Assembly: GCF_009362735.1 (NCBI RefSeq)
Contig: NZ_WHNP01000001.1
Span: 62,001-126,000, forward strand
Direction: 5' to 3'
Source of the DNA: Paraburkholderia franconis
GTDB taxonomy: Bacteria > Pseudomonadota > Gammaproteobacteria > Burkholderiales > Burkholderiaceae
Length of the DNA stretch: 64,000 nucleotides
The translations under genes and the position numbers were made by a program. Position 1 is the stretch's first letter. Each line of letters starts with the position of its first letter. The notes beneath the pieces are model-generated. The model saw nothing but the letters and a program-made list of their open reading frames with translations, did not search any database and was not told where the DNA came from. Positions 17,592-26,043 of this stretch are shown here, in pieces.

Positions 17592-19922
17592 ATGACGACG
17601 AGCCTTCCGTTGAAATGGCGCCGCAATGCGGCGAAAGAGTCGCGGCAGGATCAGCACTTTCTATCGCTCGTGCTCGACGCGTGGTCGAGCCGGCGCGCGG
17701 TCGGGCCTGTGAGTCTCGCGATTAGCGTTGCGACGGGGATCGGCGCGGGCACGGCCGGCGTCGCGCTGCAAATGGCCTTGCGCTGGCCGGCCCTGCCGCT
17801 CGGCGTGCAGGTCGGAATCGGCGCGACAGCGGGCGTACTCGCGATGATCGCGACGCGTCAGCGCTTCGCCGCGCAAAAGGCGCGGCAGGCGGCGGCAATG
17901 GCGCTCGCCAGTTCGTTCCTCGACGCGAGCCGCGATTGCGTCAAGCTGCTCGATCTGCAAGGGCACATGCTGCGCATCAACGATTACGGCGCCGCGCTGA
18001 TGGAAGCGTCGTCGCCCGTCGAGCTCGAAGGCGCCGACTGGCTCGGCTTCTGGAAAGGCGACGACCACGACGCGGCGATGGCCGCGTTCAAAAGCGCGCT
18101 CGGCGGCACGGCCGCGTCGTTTCGCGGCAGCTGCACGACGACGGCGGGTCAGCCGAAGTGGTGGGACTCGCAACTCATCCCCGTCAAGGACCACAGCGGC
18201 ACGGTGATCGCCGTGGTGTGCGCATCGCTCGACATTTCGAACCAGACGCGGCTGCTTGCGGAGCTGCGCACGAAAAGCGAACTGATGTCGGAGATGGAAG
18301 CGCACGTGCAGCTCGTGTTCTTCTCGTACAGCGCGAATTTCGAGTACTTCCATTACATCACGGCAGGCTCGTCGAACGTGTTCGGCATCGATCGCGAGGA
18401 GTTGCTGCGCCACCCGAACGGCTGGCTCGACCTCGTGATACCTGAAGACCGCGTAGCGTTGCAGGCGGAAATGCGCCGCGTGATGGCCGAATCGACGGAA
18501 GGACGCGCGCAGTACCGGATCAGAAAAGCCGACGGCACCGTGCACTGGCTGCGCAGCACCGGCTACCCGGTCCACGACGACAACGGCAACGTGCTGCGGA
18601 TCGTCGGCATCACGGAAGACGTGACGGCCGAACAGGAACGCATCGCCGAACTGGACCGGCTCGCGTACACCGATTCGCTGACGGGCCTCGCGAACCGCGC
18701 TGCGCTGCTGCGCGAAATCGAAAGCCGGTGCGCGGCGCGCAAACCGTTCGGCCTGATGTTCGTCGACCTCGACCGCTTCAAGGTGCTCAACGATACGCTC
18801 GGCCATCTCGTCGCCGATCATCTGCTGCGCGACGTCGGCGGCGTTATCCGCCGTTCGCTGCCCGACGATGCGTATGTCGCGCGGCTGGGCGGCGACGAGT
18901 TCGCGGTGCTGATCGGCAGCGTCGTCGACAAGGCGGGGCTCGAAGCGCTCGCGCAGGCGCTGCTCGACAACCTTTCGGCGAATCGCCTGCAAGGCGGGGC
19001 GGGCGCGTTCATCACGGCGTCGATCGGCATCTCGGTCTATCCGGAGCACGGCAGCGGCCACGATGCGCTGCTGTCCAGCGCCGATGTCGCGATGTACACC
19101 GCGAAGAAAACGGGCCGCAACGGCTATCAGTTCGCGGGCGAGGAAGCCGCGCGCACGATCGGCGATTTCGAACTCGAACGCGACGTGCCCGAGGCGCTCG
19201 CGACGAACCAGTTCTTCCTGCATTTCCAGACCATTCACGAGCCGCACTCGCTCGCGGTGCACAGCGCAGAAGCGCTGATCCGCTGGCAGCATCCCGCGCG
19301 CGGCCTGATTGCGCCGAGCGATTTCATTCCGCTGCTCGAAGAGACCGGCTTCGTGTCGGGCGTCGGCGTGTGGGTGCTCGATCATGCGTTGCGCCAGCTG
19401 GCCGCGTGGCGTCAGGCGGGCGCGATGAATCTGGGCATCTCGGTGAACGTGTCGGCGCGGCAATTGGGCAGCGAGCAGATCGTGCGCGACGTCGGCTGCG
19501 CGCTCATGCAGCACGGCATTCCGCCCGGCAAGCTCGAAATCGAGCTGACCGAGACGGCGCTGATGAAGAATCCGCAGCAGGCGCAAAAGTCGATCGTCGA
19601 GCTGAAACGCCTGGGCGTACGCATCGCAATCGACGACTTCGGCACGGGCTATTCGAGCCTGATGTATCTCGCCGATTTCGCGCCGCACACGGTAAAGATC
19701 GACCGGCATTTCACGTCGAAGATCGAGCACGATCCGGCGACGCAGACGATCGTCGAAGGCATCGTCGGGCTTGCGCACGAGCTCGGTATCAAGGTGATCG
19801 CGGAAGGCGTCGAAAACGCGGCGCAGCTCGCCATCCTGCGCCGCGTGAATTGCGACTACGTGCAGGGCTTCCTGCTCAGCGAGCCGCAGGCGCCCGAAGG
19901 CCTGATGAAGCAGCGCGCCTGA
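17592..19922 (+). CDS. Membrane PAS-PAS-GGDEF-EAL cyclic-di-GMP signalling protein
   Basis: 776 residues from ATG 17592; an upstream in-frame start (17514) lies inside the leader hairpin. Two membrane segments (~38-62 and ~70-88) precede two PAS domains (~105-225 and ~245-375). The GGDEF domain has FKVLNDTLGH and an intact GGDEF near 433-437; no RxxD inhibitory site stands in the usual place before it. The EAL domain has AEALIRW (EAL near 560), LTETALM, DDFGTGYSS, KIDRHF and VIAEGVE, so metal-binding and catalytic residues for c-di-GMP hydrolysis appear complete. Both synthesis and breakdown are possible on sequence; the net activity is unknown. It is convergent with the porin gene. Confidence 0.93.
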   Translation: MTTSLPLKWRRNAAKESRQDQHFLSLVLDAWSSRRAVGPVSLAISVATGIGAGTAGVALQMALRWPALPLGVQVGIGATAGVLAMIATRQRFAAQKARQAAAMALASSFLDASRDCVKLLDLQGHMLRINDYGAALMEASSPVELEGADWLGFWKGDDHDAAMAAFKSALGGTAASFRGSCTTTAGQPKWWDSQLIPVKDHSGTVIAVVCASLDISNQTRLLAELRTKSELMSEMEAHVQLVFFSYSANFEYFHYITAGSSNVFGIDREELLRHPNGWLDLVIPEDRVALQAEMRRVMAESTEGRAQYRIRKADGTVHWLRSTGYPVHDDNGNVLRIVGITEDVTAEQERIAELDRLAYTDSLTGLANRAALLREIESRCAARKPFGLMFVDLDRFKVLNDTLGHLVADHLLRDVGGVIRRSLPDDAYVARLGGDEFAVLIGSVVDKAGLEALAQALLDNLSANRLQGGAGAFITASIGISVYPEHGSGHDALLSSADVAMYTAKKTGRNGYQFAGEEAARTIGDFELERDVPEALATNQFFLHFQTIHEPHSLAVHSAEALIRWQHPARGLIAPSDFIPLLEETGFVSGVGVWVLDHALRQLAAWRQAGAMNLGISVNVSARQLGSEQIVRDVGCALMQHGIPPGKLEIELTETALMKNPQQAQKSIVELKRLGVRIAIDDFGTGYSSLMYLADFAPHTVKIDRHFTSKIEHDPATQTIVEGIVGLAHELGIKVIAEGVENAAQLAILRRVNCDYVQGFLLSEPQAPEGLMKQRA

Positions 19923-19961
19923 CGGCGTGACGACCGACGGCGCGCCGCGCTCGTGCGTGCG

Positions 19962-21071
19962 TCAGAAGCGATGCCGCAGACCCGCGCCGATCAGCACCTG
20001 ATTGTGATTCGATGACGGATCGGCTGTGTTGATGACGGCAGGCGCGCCCGACGACGCGTGCTGATAGATCGCTTCCAGATAGGTGTCCGTGCGCTTCGAG
20101 AACTGGTAGTCCGCCTGCACGCCGCCGTTATGCCAGTGCGCGCCCGAGCCCTTCGTGTACGTGTACGAGCCGGCGAGGGAAATAGTCGGCGTCAGCTGAT
20201 AGATGCCGTTGACTTCGTAGTTGGAAAAGCCGATGGACGGCGCCGCCTCGCCCGTATCGATCACCACGACGCCGGCGTACGTCGAGCGCGACCAGGCCGC
20301 GGCCATCGTGAAGTCGCCGATCGCGTAGCTCACGCCGACGCCATACGTGTTCTGCGTCTGCACGCCGGCATCGAACACATCCGTCGCGCTGGGCAGCACA
20401 ACCGGGGTGTACGCGCCCGCCGCCGTGTTGCCGCGCCCGTTCGCATGCAGATACGCGGCGCCCGCATTGAGCGCGCCGTTCTGGTAGCTCGCGCCGAAGC
20501 TGTACGCGCGGTTGTTCGCGAACTGCCCGGCGGCATTCGAGAACGCGTACATGCCGCCCAACGTGAGGCCGCCGAACGACGGGCTCGCGTACTTGACCGA
20601 GTTCGCGGCGAGGTACGAGTTGTTGGCGTTGTCGTTGTCGAACGGATGGGCGAACGCGGTGCCGCCCGTGCCGCCCGTCAGCGTGAACGGCGCGAAGTAG
20701 TCATGGATCAGGTCGTACTGGTGGCCGAATGTCACCGTGCCGAGCTTCTCGTTGCCGAGGCCGACGTAGTACGGGTGATCGTTGAACATCTCGCCCGTCG
20801 TCACCGAATAGCCGCGCTCGAGCCGGAAGATCGCGCGGTTGCCGCCGCCCAGATCCTCGATGCCCTGCAAGCCCCAGTAGCTGCCGTCGATGAGGCCCGA
20901 AGTCGATTTCCACTGCGAGTGGCCGCCGACGTTGTTGATATAGGCGAGCCCCGTGTCCAGTTCGCCATACAGCGTGACGCTGCTCTGCGCGTGCGCGCCT
21001 GTGCTGAACGAGAGTAGTACGGCGGCTGCGGCTGCCGCTACGGCTGTCTTGTTGATCTTGTTCGCGGACAT
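19962..21071 (-). CDS. Outer-membrane general porin (Burkholderia type)
   Basis: 369 residues from ATG 21069-21071; the longer frame to 21158 lacks a signal-peptide start. The signal peptide is about residues 1-28, ending AHA before QSSVTLYGELDTGLAY, the hallmark N-terminal strand of Gram_neg_porin/Porin_4 proteins. It has a Gly- and aromatic-rich 16-strand barrel pattern, a GLQGIEDLGGGNRAIFRLE segment and a terminal phenylalanine (GAGLRHRF) for BAM recognition. It would allow diffusion of small solutes as a trimer in the outer membrane. A sigma70-like promoter and an upstream palindrome are visible at 21117-21177. Confidence 0.94.
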   Translation of the reverse strand: MSANKINKTAVAAAAAAVLLSFSTGAHAQSSVTLYGELDTGLAYINNVGGHSQWKSTSGLIDGSYWGLQGIEDLGGGNRAIFRLERGYSVTTGEMFNDHPYYVGLGNEKLGTVTFGHQYDLIHDYFAPFTLTGGTGGTAFAHPFDNDNANNSYLAANSVKYASPSFGGLTLGGMYAFSNAAGQFANNRAYSFGASYQNGALNAGAAYLHANGRGNTAAGAYTPVVLPSATDVFDAGVQTQNTYGVGVSYAIGDFTMAAAWSRSTYAGVVVIDTGEAAPSIGFSNYEVNGIYQLTPTISLAGSYTYTKGSGAHWHNGGVQADYQFSKRTDTYLEAIYQHASSGAPAVINTADPSSNHNQVLIGAGLRHRF

Positions 21072-21116
21072 GCTCGGCTTCCCAAGGTTGAGTCGATTCG
21101 AATTCGAAGGCGACTT

Positions 21117-21144
21117 TTTATAGGAACGACAGCCATATGCACAA
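21117..21144 (-). promoter_or_regulatory. Porin promoter
   Basis: On the minus strand, TTGTGC (21139-21144) is followed after 16 bp by TATAAA (21117-21122), giving a start near 21110 and a ~40-nt leader. The spacing and -10 are good, the -35 moderate. Confidence 0.55.
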
Positions 21145-21160
21145 GTGGCGCGCATCAATT

Positions 21161-21177
21161 GTGTTGCATAGCAACAC
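21161..21177. promoter_or_regulatory. Palindrome GTGTTGC-ATA-GCAACAC upstream of the porin
   Basis: Perfect 7-bp arms with a 3-bp centre, about 60 bp upstream of the predicted porin start point, a position suited to an activator. It resembles CGTTGCATGTGCAACG at 17286. Confidence 0.45.
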
Positions 21178-21540
21178 CCAGCGCGCCGTAATGTAACTTA
21201 CAAAACACGTACAGAAAGCCAATTATCGAGGTCGCGTGGATCAGAAGTAAAGCGAAAACATTTCGCCGCGCACCGCCTGTCCGAACGCCTGTCGATGGAA
21301 CCCGGCGAGGCTTCGGCAAAACGGGCTTTTTCCGAAAGCGTACGCCCAATGCACGCTCAAAGGCGTTGTTTCCGTGCGACGGCCGACGCTTGCCGGAATT
21401 CAAAGGCCGCGCTAATGCCGCGTTGCACGCTTACCCGACTCGAATACCAGGAATACCTCAAGCCTCAGGGGTCGATGCCGTTAAACCATGGAGATTCAAT
21501 CGGATGCGCAGGCATCCGGCAGTCCAGGGCAAACAACGTA
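21178..21540. other. Divergent region between porin and chemoreceptor genes
   Basis: The rest of the 469-bp gap between the porin and the chemoreceptor. No gene is supported; a longer in-frame extension of the chemoreceptor to 21295 would read through its promoter. The only clear element is the sigma28-type promoter at 21458-21484. Confidence 0.45.
21458..21484 (+). promoter_or_regulatory. Sigma28 (FliA)-type promoter of the chemoreceptor gene
   Basis: TCAAGCCT, then 11 bp, then GCCGTTAA. This matches the flagellar sigma28 consensus (TAAAGTTT-N11-GCCGATAA, with TCAAG common in beta-proteobacteria) in arrangement and at the key -10 bases. The start point would be near 21492, about 50 nt before the ATG at 21541. 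Confidence 0.65.
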
Positions 21541-23214
21541 ATGCGCAATAATCAACCGGTTACCCAGAACGAGTACGACTACCCCTCGTCGCAGATGCTC
21601 GTGTCCGCGACCGACCTCAAAGGCAAGATCCAGTACTGCAATCCCGCCTTCATCGCCGTGTCGGGCTATTCGCGCGACGAGCTGATCGGCAAGCCGCACA
21701 ACCTGATCCGCCATCCCGACATGCCCGCCGAAGCCTTCGCCGACATGTGGACGACGATCCGCGCGGGCCATCCGTGGTCGGCGCTCGTCAAGAACCGGCG
21801 CAAGAACGGTGATCACTACTGGGTGCGCGCGAGCGTCACGCCCGTCATCGAGAACGGCACGCCCGTCGGCTATCTGAGCGCGCGCGTGAAGCCCGGCCGC
21901 GAAGAGGTGCGCAACGCGCAGGCGCTGTACGCGAAGATGCGCGCGGGCGAAGCGCGCGGCTACCGGCTGCAGCGGGGCGTGGTCGTGCGCACGGGTCTCG
22001 CTGGCCGGCTGCAGGCGCTGATGCGTTTGCCCGTCGCGACGCGCGCGACGATCGGCTATACGGTCGCGCCCGTCGCGCTGCTCGCGGCGGGCCTCGCGGC
22101 GTGGGGCGGGCTGCCGCCGCTGCCGTTCTGGATCGCGTTCGGCGTGACGGCCGCGACGAGCGCCGCTGCCGCGTATCTGCTGTCGCGCCACCTGGCCCAG
22201 CCCGTCGACGCGATGTCGTCGTTCGCGACGCGCATGGCTGCCGGCGATCTGACCCAGGACCTGACGATCGCCCGCCACGACGACCTCGGCGACGTGCTGC
22301 AGGCGCTCAATCAGCTGAAGGCCAATCTCGCCGCGATCGTGTTCGACGTGCGCTCGCAGATCGGCGGCATGCTCGACGCCGCGCACGAGATTTCGACGGG
22401 CAACGTCGATCTCGCGCGCCGCACGGAAATGCAGGCGGCGTCGCTCGAAGAAACGGCCGCGACGATGGAGCAGTTGACCACGACCGTTCAGGCGAACGCC
22501 GACACGACCGTGCGCGCGCTCGATCTCGCGCGCGACGCGCAGGCTGCGGCCGCGCTCGGCGGGCAGGTTGCGCGGCAGGTCGAGCAGACGATGGCGGGCA
22601 TCACGGAAGCATCGAAACGCATCGCCGACATCACAGGCGTAATCGACGGCATCGCGTTCCAGACCAACATCCTCGCGCTCAACGCCGCCGTCGAGGCGGC
22701 GCGCGCAGGCGAGGCAGGCCGTTCGTTCGCGGTCGTCGCGAGCGAAGTGCGCATGCTCGCGCAGCGCTGCGCGGCGTCGTCGAAGGAAATCAAGCAGGTG
22801 GTCGACACGACGGTGAACGAGGTCTCGCAAGGCACCGAACTGGTCGCGCGCACGACGGCGCAGATGGCCGCGATCGACGAGGCCGTGGCGCGCGTGTCAT
22901 CGCTGATCGTCGAAGTGGCGAATGCCAGCAGCGAACAGGCCGACGGCATCAGCCAGATCAACCAGGCCGTCTCGCATCTGGACAGCGCAACGCAGCAGAA
23001 CGCCGCGCTGGTCGAGCAGGCCGCCGCGACGGCGCAGCGTCTCGCGGAACAGGCCGATGTGCTCGACGAGGCCGTGCGGCTCTTCACGGTTGCGGGCGCG
23101 CCCACGTCGCGCGCCCCGCGCAAGGCGCCCACTCGCGGGGCCGCGCCGCTGCGCAGCCCGGCGACATCCGATCACACGGTTCGCGCCGGGTCCGAGGAAG
23201 ACGCTTTGGTCTGA
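21541..23214 (+). CDS. PAS-containing methyl-accepting chemotaxis protein (Aer-like)
   Basis: 557 residues from ATG 21541, just downstream of a sigma28-type promoter. The N-terminal PAS domain (~15-125, [22 protein letters not shown], then [10 protein letters not shown]) is of the Aer type, so redox or energy sensing through FAD or heme is possible. Two hydrophobic segments (~165-210) form a membrane hairpin without a large periplasmic domain. A HAMP region follows (~210-262), then the cytoplasmic signalling domain with the conserved tip [20 protein letters not shown]. It signals to CheA/CheW. No che genes are adjacent, so it is an orphan receptor controlled with the flagellar regulon. Confidence 0.93.
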   Translation: MRNNQPVTQNEYDYPSSQMLVSATDLKGKIQYCNPAFIAVSGYSRDELIGKPHNLIRHPDMPAEAFADMWTTIRAGHPWSALVKNRRKNGDHYWVRASVTPVIENGTPVGYLSARVKPGREEVRNAQALYAKMRAGEARGYRLQRGVVVRTGLAGRLQALMRLPVATRATIGYTVAPVALLAAGLAAWGGLPPLPFWIAFGVTAATSAAAAYLLSRHLAQPVDAMSSFATRMAAGDLTQDLTIARHDDLGDVLQALNQLKANLAAIVFDVRSQIGGMLDAAHEISTGNVDLARRTEMQAASLEETAATMEQLTTTVQANADTTVRALDLARDAQAAAALGGQVARQVEQTMAGITEASKRIADITGVIDGIAFQTNILALNAAVEAARAGEAGRSFAVVASEVRMLAQRCAASSKEIKQVVDTTVNEVSQGTELVARTTAQMAAIDEAVARVSSLIVEVANASSEQADGISQINQAVSHLDSATQQNAALVEQAAATAQRLAEQADVLDEAVRLFTVAGAPTSRAPRKAPTRGAAPLRSPATSDHTVRAGSEEDALV

Positions 23215-23326
23215 TGGATCATCGTTACTCCCATCTCGACAGCGCACTATTGTCCGATGAAGATACGACCGTCAGCGCCCAGGATTGTATGCGGGCCAGC
23301 TGACCCGAGTAACAACGGCGTTTATG

Positions 23327-23360
23327 TAGCCCGCCCCTTTTGTGGACGGGCTATTTTTTT
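23327..23360 (+). terminator. Terminator downstream of the chemoreceptor gene
   Basis: TAGCCCG (23327-23333) pairs with CGGGCTA (23347-23353), followed by TTTTTTT. It lies about 110 nt beyond the stop codon. Confidence 0.85.
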
Positions 23361-23400
23361 ATCCGCTCCTTTGCGTTTGATGTCCGCCGGTGCGTCTCAC

Positions 23401-23922
23401 TCAATCCGCGGCGAGTAATTCGAGCTGCTGAGGCGCTTTCGACATCGGGCGTTCGAGCGTCAGCAGCGCTTCTTTCCGGTGCAGTCCGCCCGCATAGCCG
23501 GTCAGATCGCCTGCGCTCGAAATCACGCGATGGCACGGCACGACGATCGAAATCGGGTTGCGCCCGTTCGCGGCGCCGACCGCGCGCGATGCCGACAGCG
23601 GCAAGCCCAGCCGCCGCGCGATGCTGCCGTAGCTGGCCGTCTCGCCGTACGGAATCGCTACGAGCTGTTCCCACACGTCGCGCTGAAACGCGCTGCCCAG
23701 CATGCGCAGCCGCAGCGTGAACTGCTGTCGCTCGCCCACGAAGTATTCGCCGAGCTGCTCGCGCGCCTGATGCAGTACGCGCGAAGGCGCGAGCGTCGTG
23801 AGCGCCGCGTCCGCGGCCGGAAAATATTTCTGGCCGACGAAGAACACGCCCGTCAGCGCATCGTCTTCCGCGCGCAGCAGAATATCGCCGAGCGGACTCG
23901 GCATCGACATGCATTGCTTCAT
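23401..23922 (-). CDS. ogt: Methylated-DNA--[protein]-cysteine S-methyltransferase
   Basis: 173 residues from ATG 23920-23922 with GGGAGGG upstream. The N-terminal ribonuclease-like domain (1-~75) carries an SPLGDILL segment. The C-terminal domain contains the helix-turn-helix PYGETASYGSIARRLG, the arginine finger in SRAVGAANGRNP and the active-site PCHRV with acceptor C130. It repairs O6-alkylguanine by irreversible transfer to the cysteine. The compact form without an AdaA domain fits Ogt rather than Ada. It is monocistronic; the upstream gap contains a short tandem repeat. Note that a divergent small gene lies ~500 bp away with no clear link. Confidence 0.93.
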   Translation of the reverse strand: MKQCMSMPSPLGDILLRAEDDALTGVFFVGQKYFPAADAALTTLAPSRVLHQAREQLGEYFVGERQQFTLRLRMLGSAFQRDVWEQLVAIPYGETASYGSIARRLGLPLSASRAVGAANGRNPISIVVPCHRVISSAGDLTGYAGGLHRKEALLTLERPMSKAPQQLELLAAD

Positions 23923-24437
23923 GAGACCCTCCCGCAAGATCACTTAAGCGGCGCTTGAAGCGAGGCATCGATCGGGGATCGAAGTTCCGCGATTCGCCGC
24001 GATGTTGCGCTCCGATGTTGCGCTCCGAGGCTGCGCTCCGAGGCTGCGTTCCGAGGTTGCCGAAGCTGCCTTCCAACAGTACCGACTTTAGCGCAGCACG
24101 CCGAGACGCCGCCTCCTGAAACTTGCGCTAATACACTCAAACGTCACTGCCATGACAGCGCGCGAAAGCGCACCGCAAATAGGCGCGGAGAACGCGCGTG
24201 ACGCACGTTTGAAACGCGCCGCACGCGAGCGCGCCGCCCGTGCGAAAATCGCCGCATCCCGCCGAAAGCCGCACCAGCCTTGTCTCTGCGCGCAGCGCTT
24301 AGTCCCTTTGATGCGTTGCGCACGACTCACCCGCATAATCGCGGGAGTGTGAGCGCCACGCGACAGACGGCGCGCGGCGCTACCCCTTACAATGCCTGTT
24401 CAGCAACGTCGTTCAATCACGCAAGAGGGAATTTTCG
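23923..24437. other. Intergenic region with 13-bp tandem repeat
   Basis: 515 bp. No gene is supported. A 13-bp tandem repeat lies at 24001-24065. The rest is GC-rich sequence that must contain promoters for the MGMT gene (minus) and the 83-residue gene (plus); I could not fix them. Confidence 0.45.
24001..24065. repeat. 13-bp tandem repeat, about five units
   Basis: Units read GATGTTGCGCTCC twice, then GAGGCTGCGCTCC, GAGGCTGCGTTCC and a partial GAGGTTGC. It lies ~80-145 bp upstream of the MGMT start. Copy number could vary between strains. Confidence 0.8.
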
Positions 24438-24689
24438 ATGCGCACCACCGGGTCTTCCGGGGCAATGGCCCTGCTCACCGAGCACGACGACGCAACCGGT
24501 CGCGAACTACGCTCGCTGCGCCTCGAATCGACAGAAGACGGGAAAGGCATTCTTCTGATCGAGGTCGATGAACGCAAGCCGGGCATCCACCGCGAAGTGC
24601 GTTATGAAATCACGCCGGCGGAACTGATCGCGGCCATCCGTGCGCATGGCGCCGAACTACCGGGCGAGCAGCACAATCACCGGCAATAA
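24438..24689 (+). CDS. Small conserved-type hypothetical protein
   Basis: 83 residues, ATG preceded by a GAGGGA ribosome site. Sequence features are an ELRSLRLESTEDGKGILLIEVDERKPGIHREVRYEI region with alternating strands and a final amphipathic helix (TPAELIAAIRAHGAEL). No known domain was recognised. A strong terminator follows, so it is a free-standing, probably well expressed gene. Confidence 0.7.
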   Translation: MRTTGSSGAMALLTEHDDATGRELRSLRLESTEDGKGILLIEVDERKPGIHREVRYEITPAELIAAIRAHGAELPGEQHNHRQ

Positions 24690-24993
24690 TTCCAGCAGTC
24701 AACAGTCGCTTCACAAAGAGCGCGCGGCGTCCGTACCACGAGCGCCGCGCCTCTTGTTTTTCGCGCGGTCGCCCTTATATCCAATGTTCTGTCGAACGTC
24801 GCATCACGCTGCATGGCGCTCGGCGGGCGCGCCGGACGCTTCCTTTCGAAGCGCGCGGCGACACGAGTTTTCCGCTTTCCCGCAGTATCCTGGGCGCAGA
24901 CCGCACCTCTCTTGCACGCGGTGAAAATGCGTCCATAATCGTTGAGTCCCATCCACGTCGTTTTCCGGCCCGAGCGGCCGCGAAAGTAAGCCG
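24690..24993. other. Intergenic region
   Basis: 304 bp. It holds the terminator at 24717-24761 and, to its right, an untranslated stretch that should contain the DedA-rhodanese promoter. A long open frame on the minus strand here (up to 930 residues to 27789) is the antisense shadow of the two downstream genes. Confidence 0.5.
24717..24761 (+). terminator. Terminator of the 83-residue gene
   Basis: AGAG-C-GCGCGGCG pairs with CGCCGCGC-CTCT across a 12-13-nt loop, followed by TGTTTTT. It lies about 30 nt past the stop codon. Confidence 0.8.
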
Positions 24994-25983
24994 ATGCTAC
25001 ATGATCTCGTCGAGCAGTACGGGCCTGCCATCGTATTCGCCAATGTGCTCGCCGCGTCGATCGGGCTGCCCGTGCCCGCGATGCCTTCTCTCGTGCTGTT
25101 CGGCGCGATGGCCGCCATGCATCCTGGCTCGATTGGCGTGCAGGTGCTGCCCGTGCTCGTGCTCGCCGTGTTCGCCACGCTGATCGGCGACAGCGCCTGG
25201 TTCGCGGCCGGCCGCATCTACGGCGGCAACACGCTGAAAACGCTGTGCAAGCTGTCGCTGTCGCGCGATACCTGCGTGAAGAAGACCGAGCGTTTCTTCG
25301 GCCGCTGGGGCGTGCGCGTGCTGGCCGTCGCCAAATTCGTGCCGGGGCTGTCGATCGTCTCCATTCCGATGGCGGGCGCGATGGGCACGCCGTACCGCAT
25401 GTTCCTCGCGTACGACAGCATCGGCGCAACGCTCTGGTCGGGCCTTGGCCTCGTGCTCGGCGTCGTGTTCGCGCAGCAGATCGACATGCTGTTCGCCGGC
25501 GCGAGCCGCCTCGGAAAGATGACGGCCGTCGTCGTCGTGGTGCTGCTGGCCATTTATTGCGCGTATCGCTGGTATCGGCGCCGTCAGCTGATCAGGAAGC
25601 TCGCGACCGCGCGCATGGATGTCGACGAGCTGTACAAGCTGATGCTCGACAAGCGTTCGCCCGTCCTGTTCGATATCCGCTCGCAGGAAAAGCGCAAGCT
25701 CGATCCGTTCGTGATCCCCGGCTCGGTGTTCGCCGACGAACGCCAGCTCAACGAAATCGTCACGAAGTATCCGCACGACCAGAAGCTCGTGATCTATTGC
25801 TCGTGCCCGAACGAAGTGTCGGCGGCATGGATGGCGAAGCAGTTGACGGAGGCCGGCTTCAGCGACGTCCTGCCGTTGCGCGGCGGCCTCGATGCATGGC
25901 GCGACGCGGGCCGGCAGCTCGAGCCGCTCGCGGAAGAACCGGAGCCGACGGTCGCCGTCGGCATCACGCCGAAAACAGTCTGA
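24994..25983 (+). CDS. DedA-family membrane protein fused to a rhodanese domain
   Basis: 329 residues. Residues 1-~200 form a DedA (VTT/SNARE-associated) domain with several membrane segments and the family pattern FFGRWGVRVLAVAKFVPGLSIVSIPMAG, a region needed for proton-coupled lipid transport in DedA proteins. Residues ~215-310 form a rhodanese domain (VLFDIRSQEKRK ... VIYCSCPNE) whose active-site loop starts at C269, with C271 also present; a cytoplasmic sulfur-transfer or redox role is inferred. Such fusions occur in other proteobacteria, so this is not a frameshift product. The CRP-domain flavoprotein gene follows after 60 bp and is probably co-transcribed. Confidence 0.9.
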   Translation: MLHDLVEQYGPAIVFANVLAASIGLPVPAMPSLVLFGAMAAMHPGSIGVQVLPVLVLAVFATLIGDSAWFAAGRIYGGNTLKTLCKLSLSRDTCVKKTERFFGRWGVRVLAVAKFVPGLSIVSIPMAGAMGTPYRMFLAYDSIGATLWSGLGLVLGVVFAQQIDMLFAGASRLGKMTAVVVVVLLAIYCAYRWYRRRQLIRKLATARMDVDELYKLMLDKRSPVLFDIRSQEKRKLDPFVIPGSVFADERQLNEIVTKYPHDQKLVIYCSCPNEVSAAWMAKQLTEAGFSDVLPLRGGLDAWRDAGRQLEPLAEEPEPTVAVGITPKTV

Positions 25984-26043
25984 ACCGACATTGGCATCGG
26001 CTGCGACCCGACCCGGCGCGCAGCCCTGCAAGGAGCGAATCCG

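Noticed and set aside
17661..19778. A 705-residue minus-strand open frame
   Set aside because: It is the antisense shadow of the PAS-GGDEF-EAL gene, whose motifs are unambiguous.
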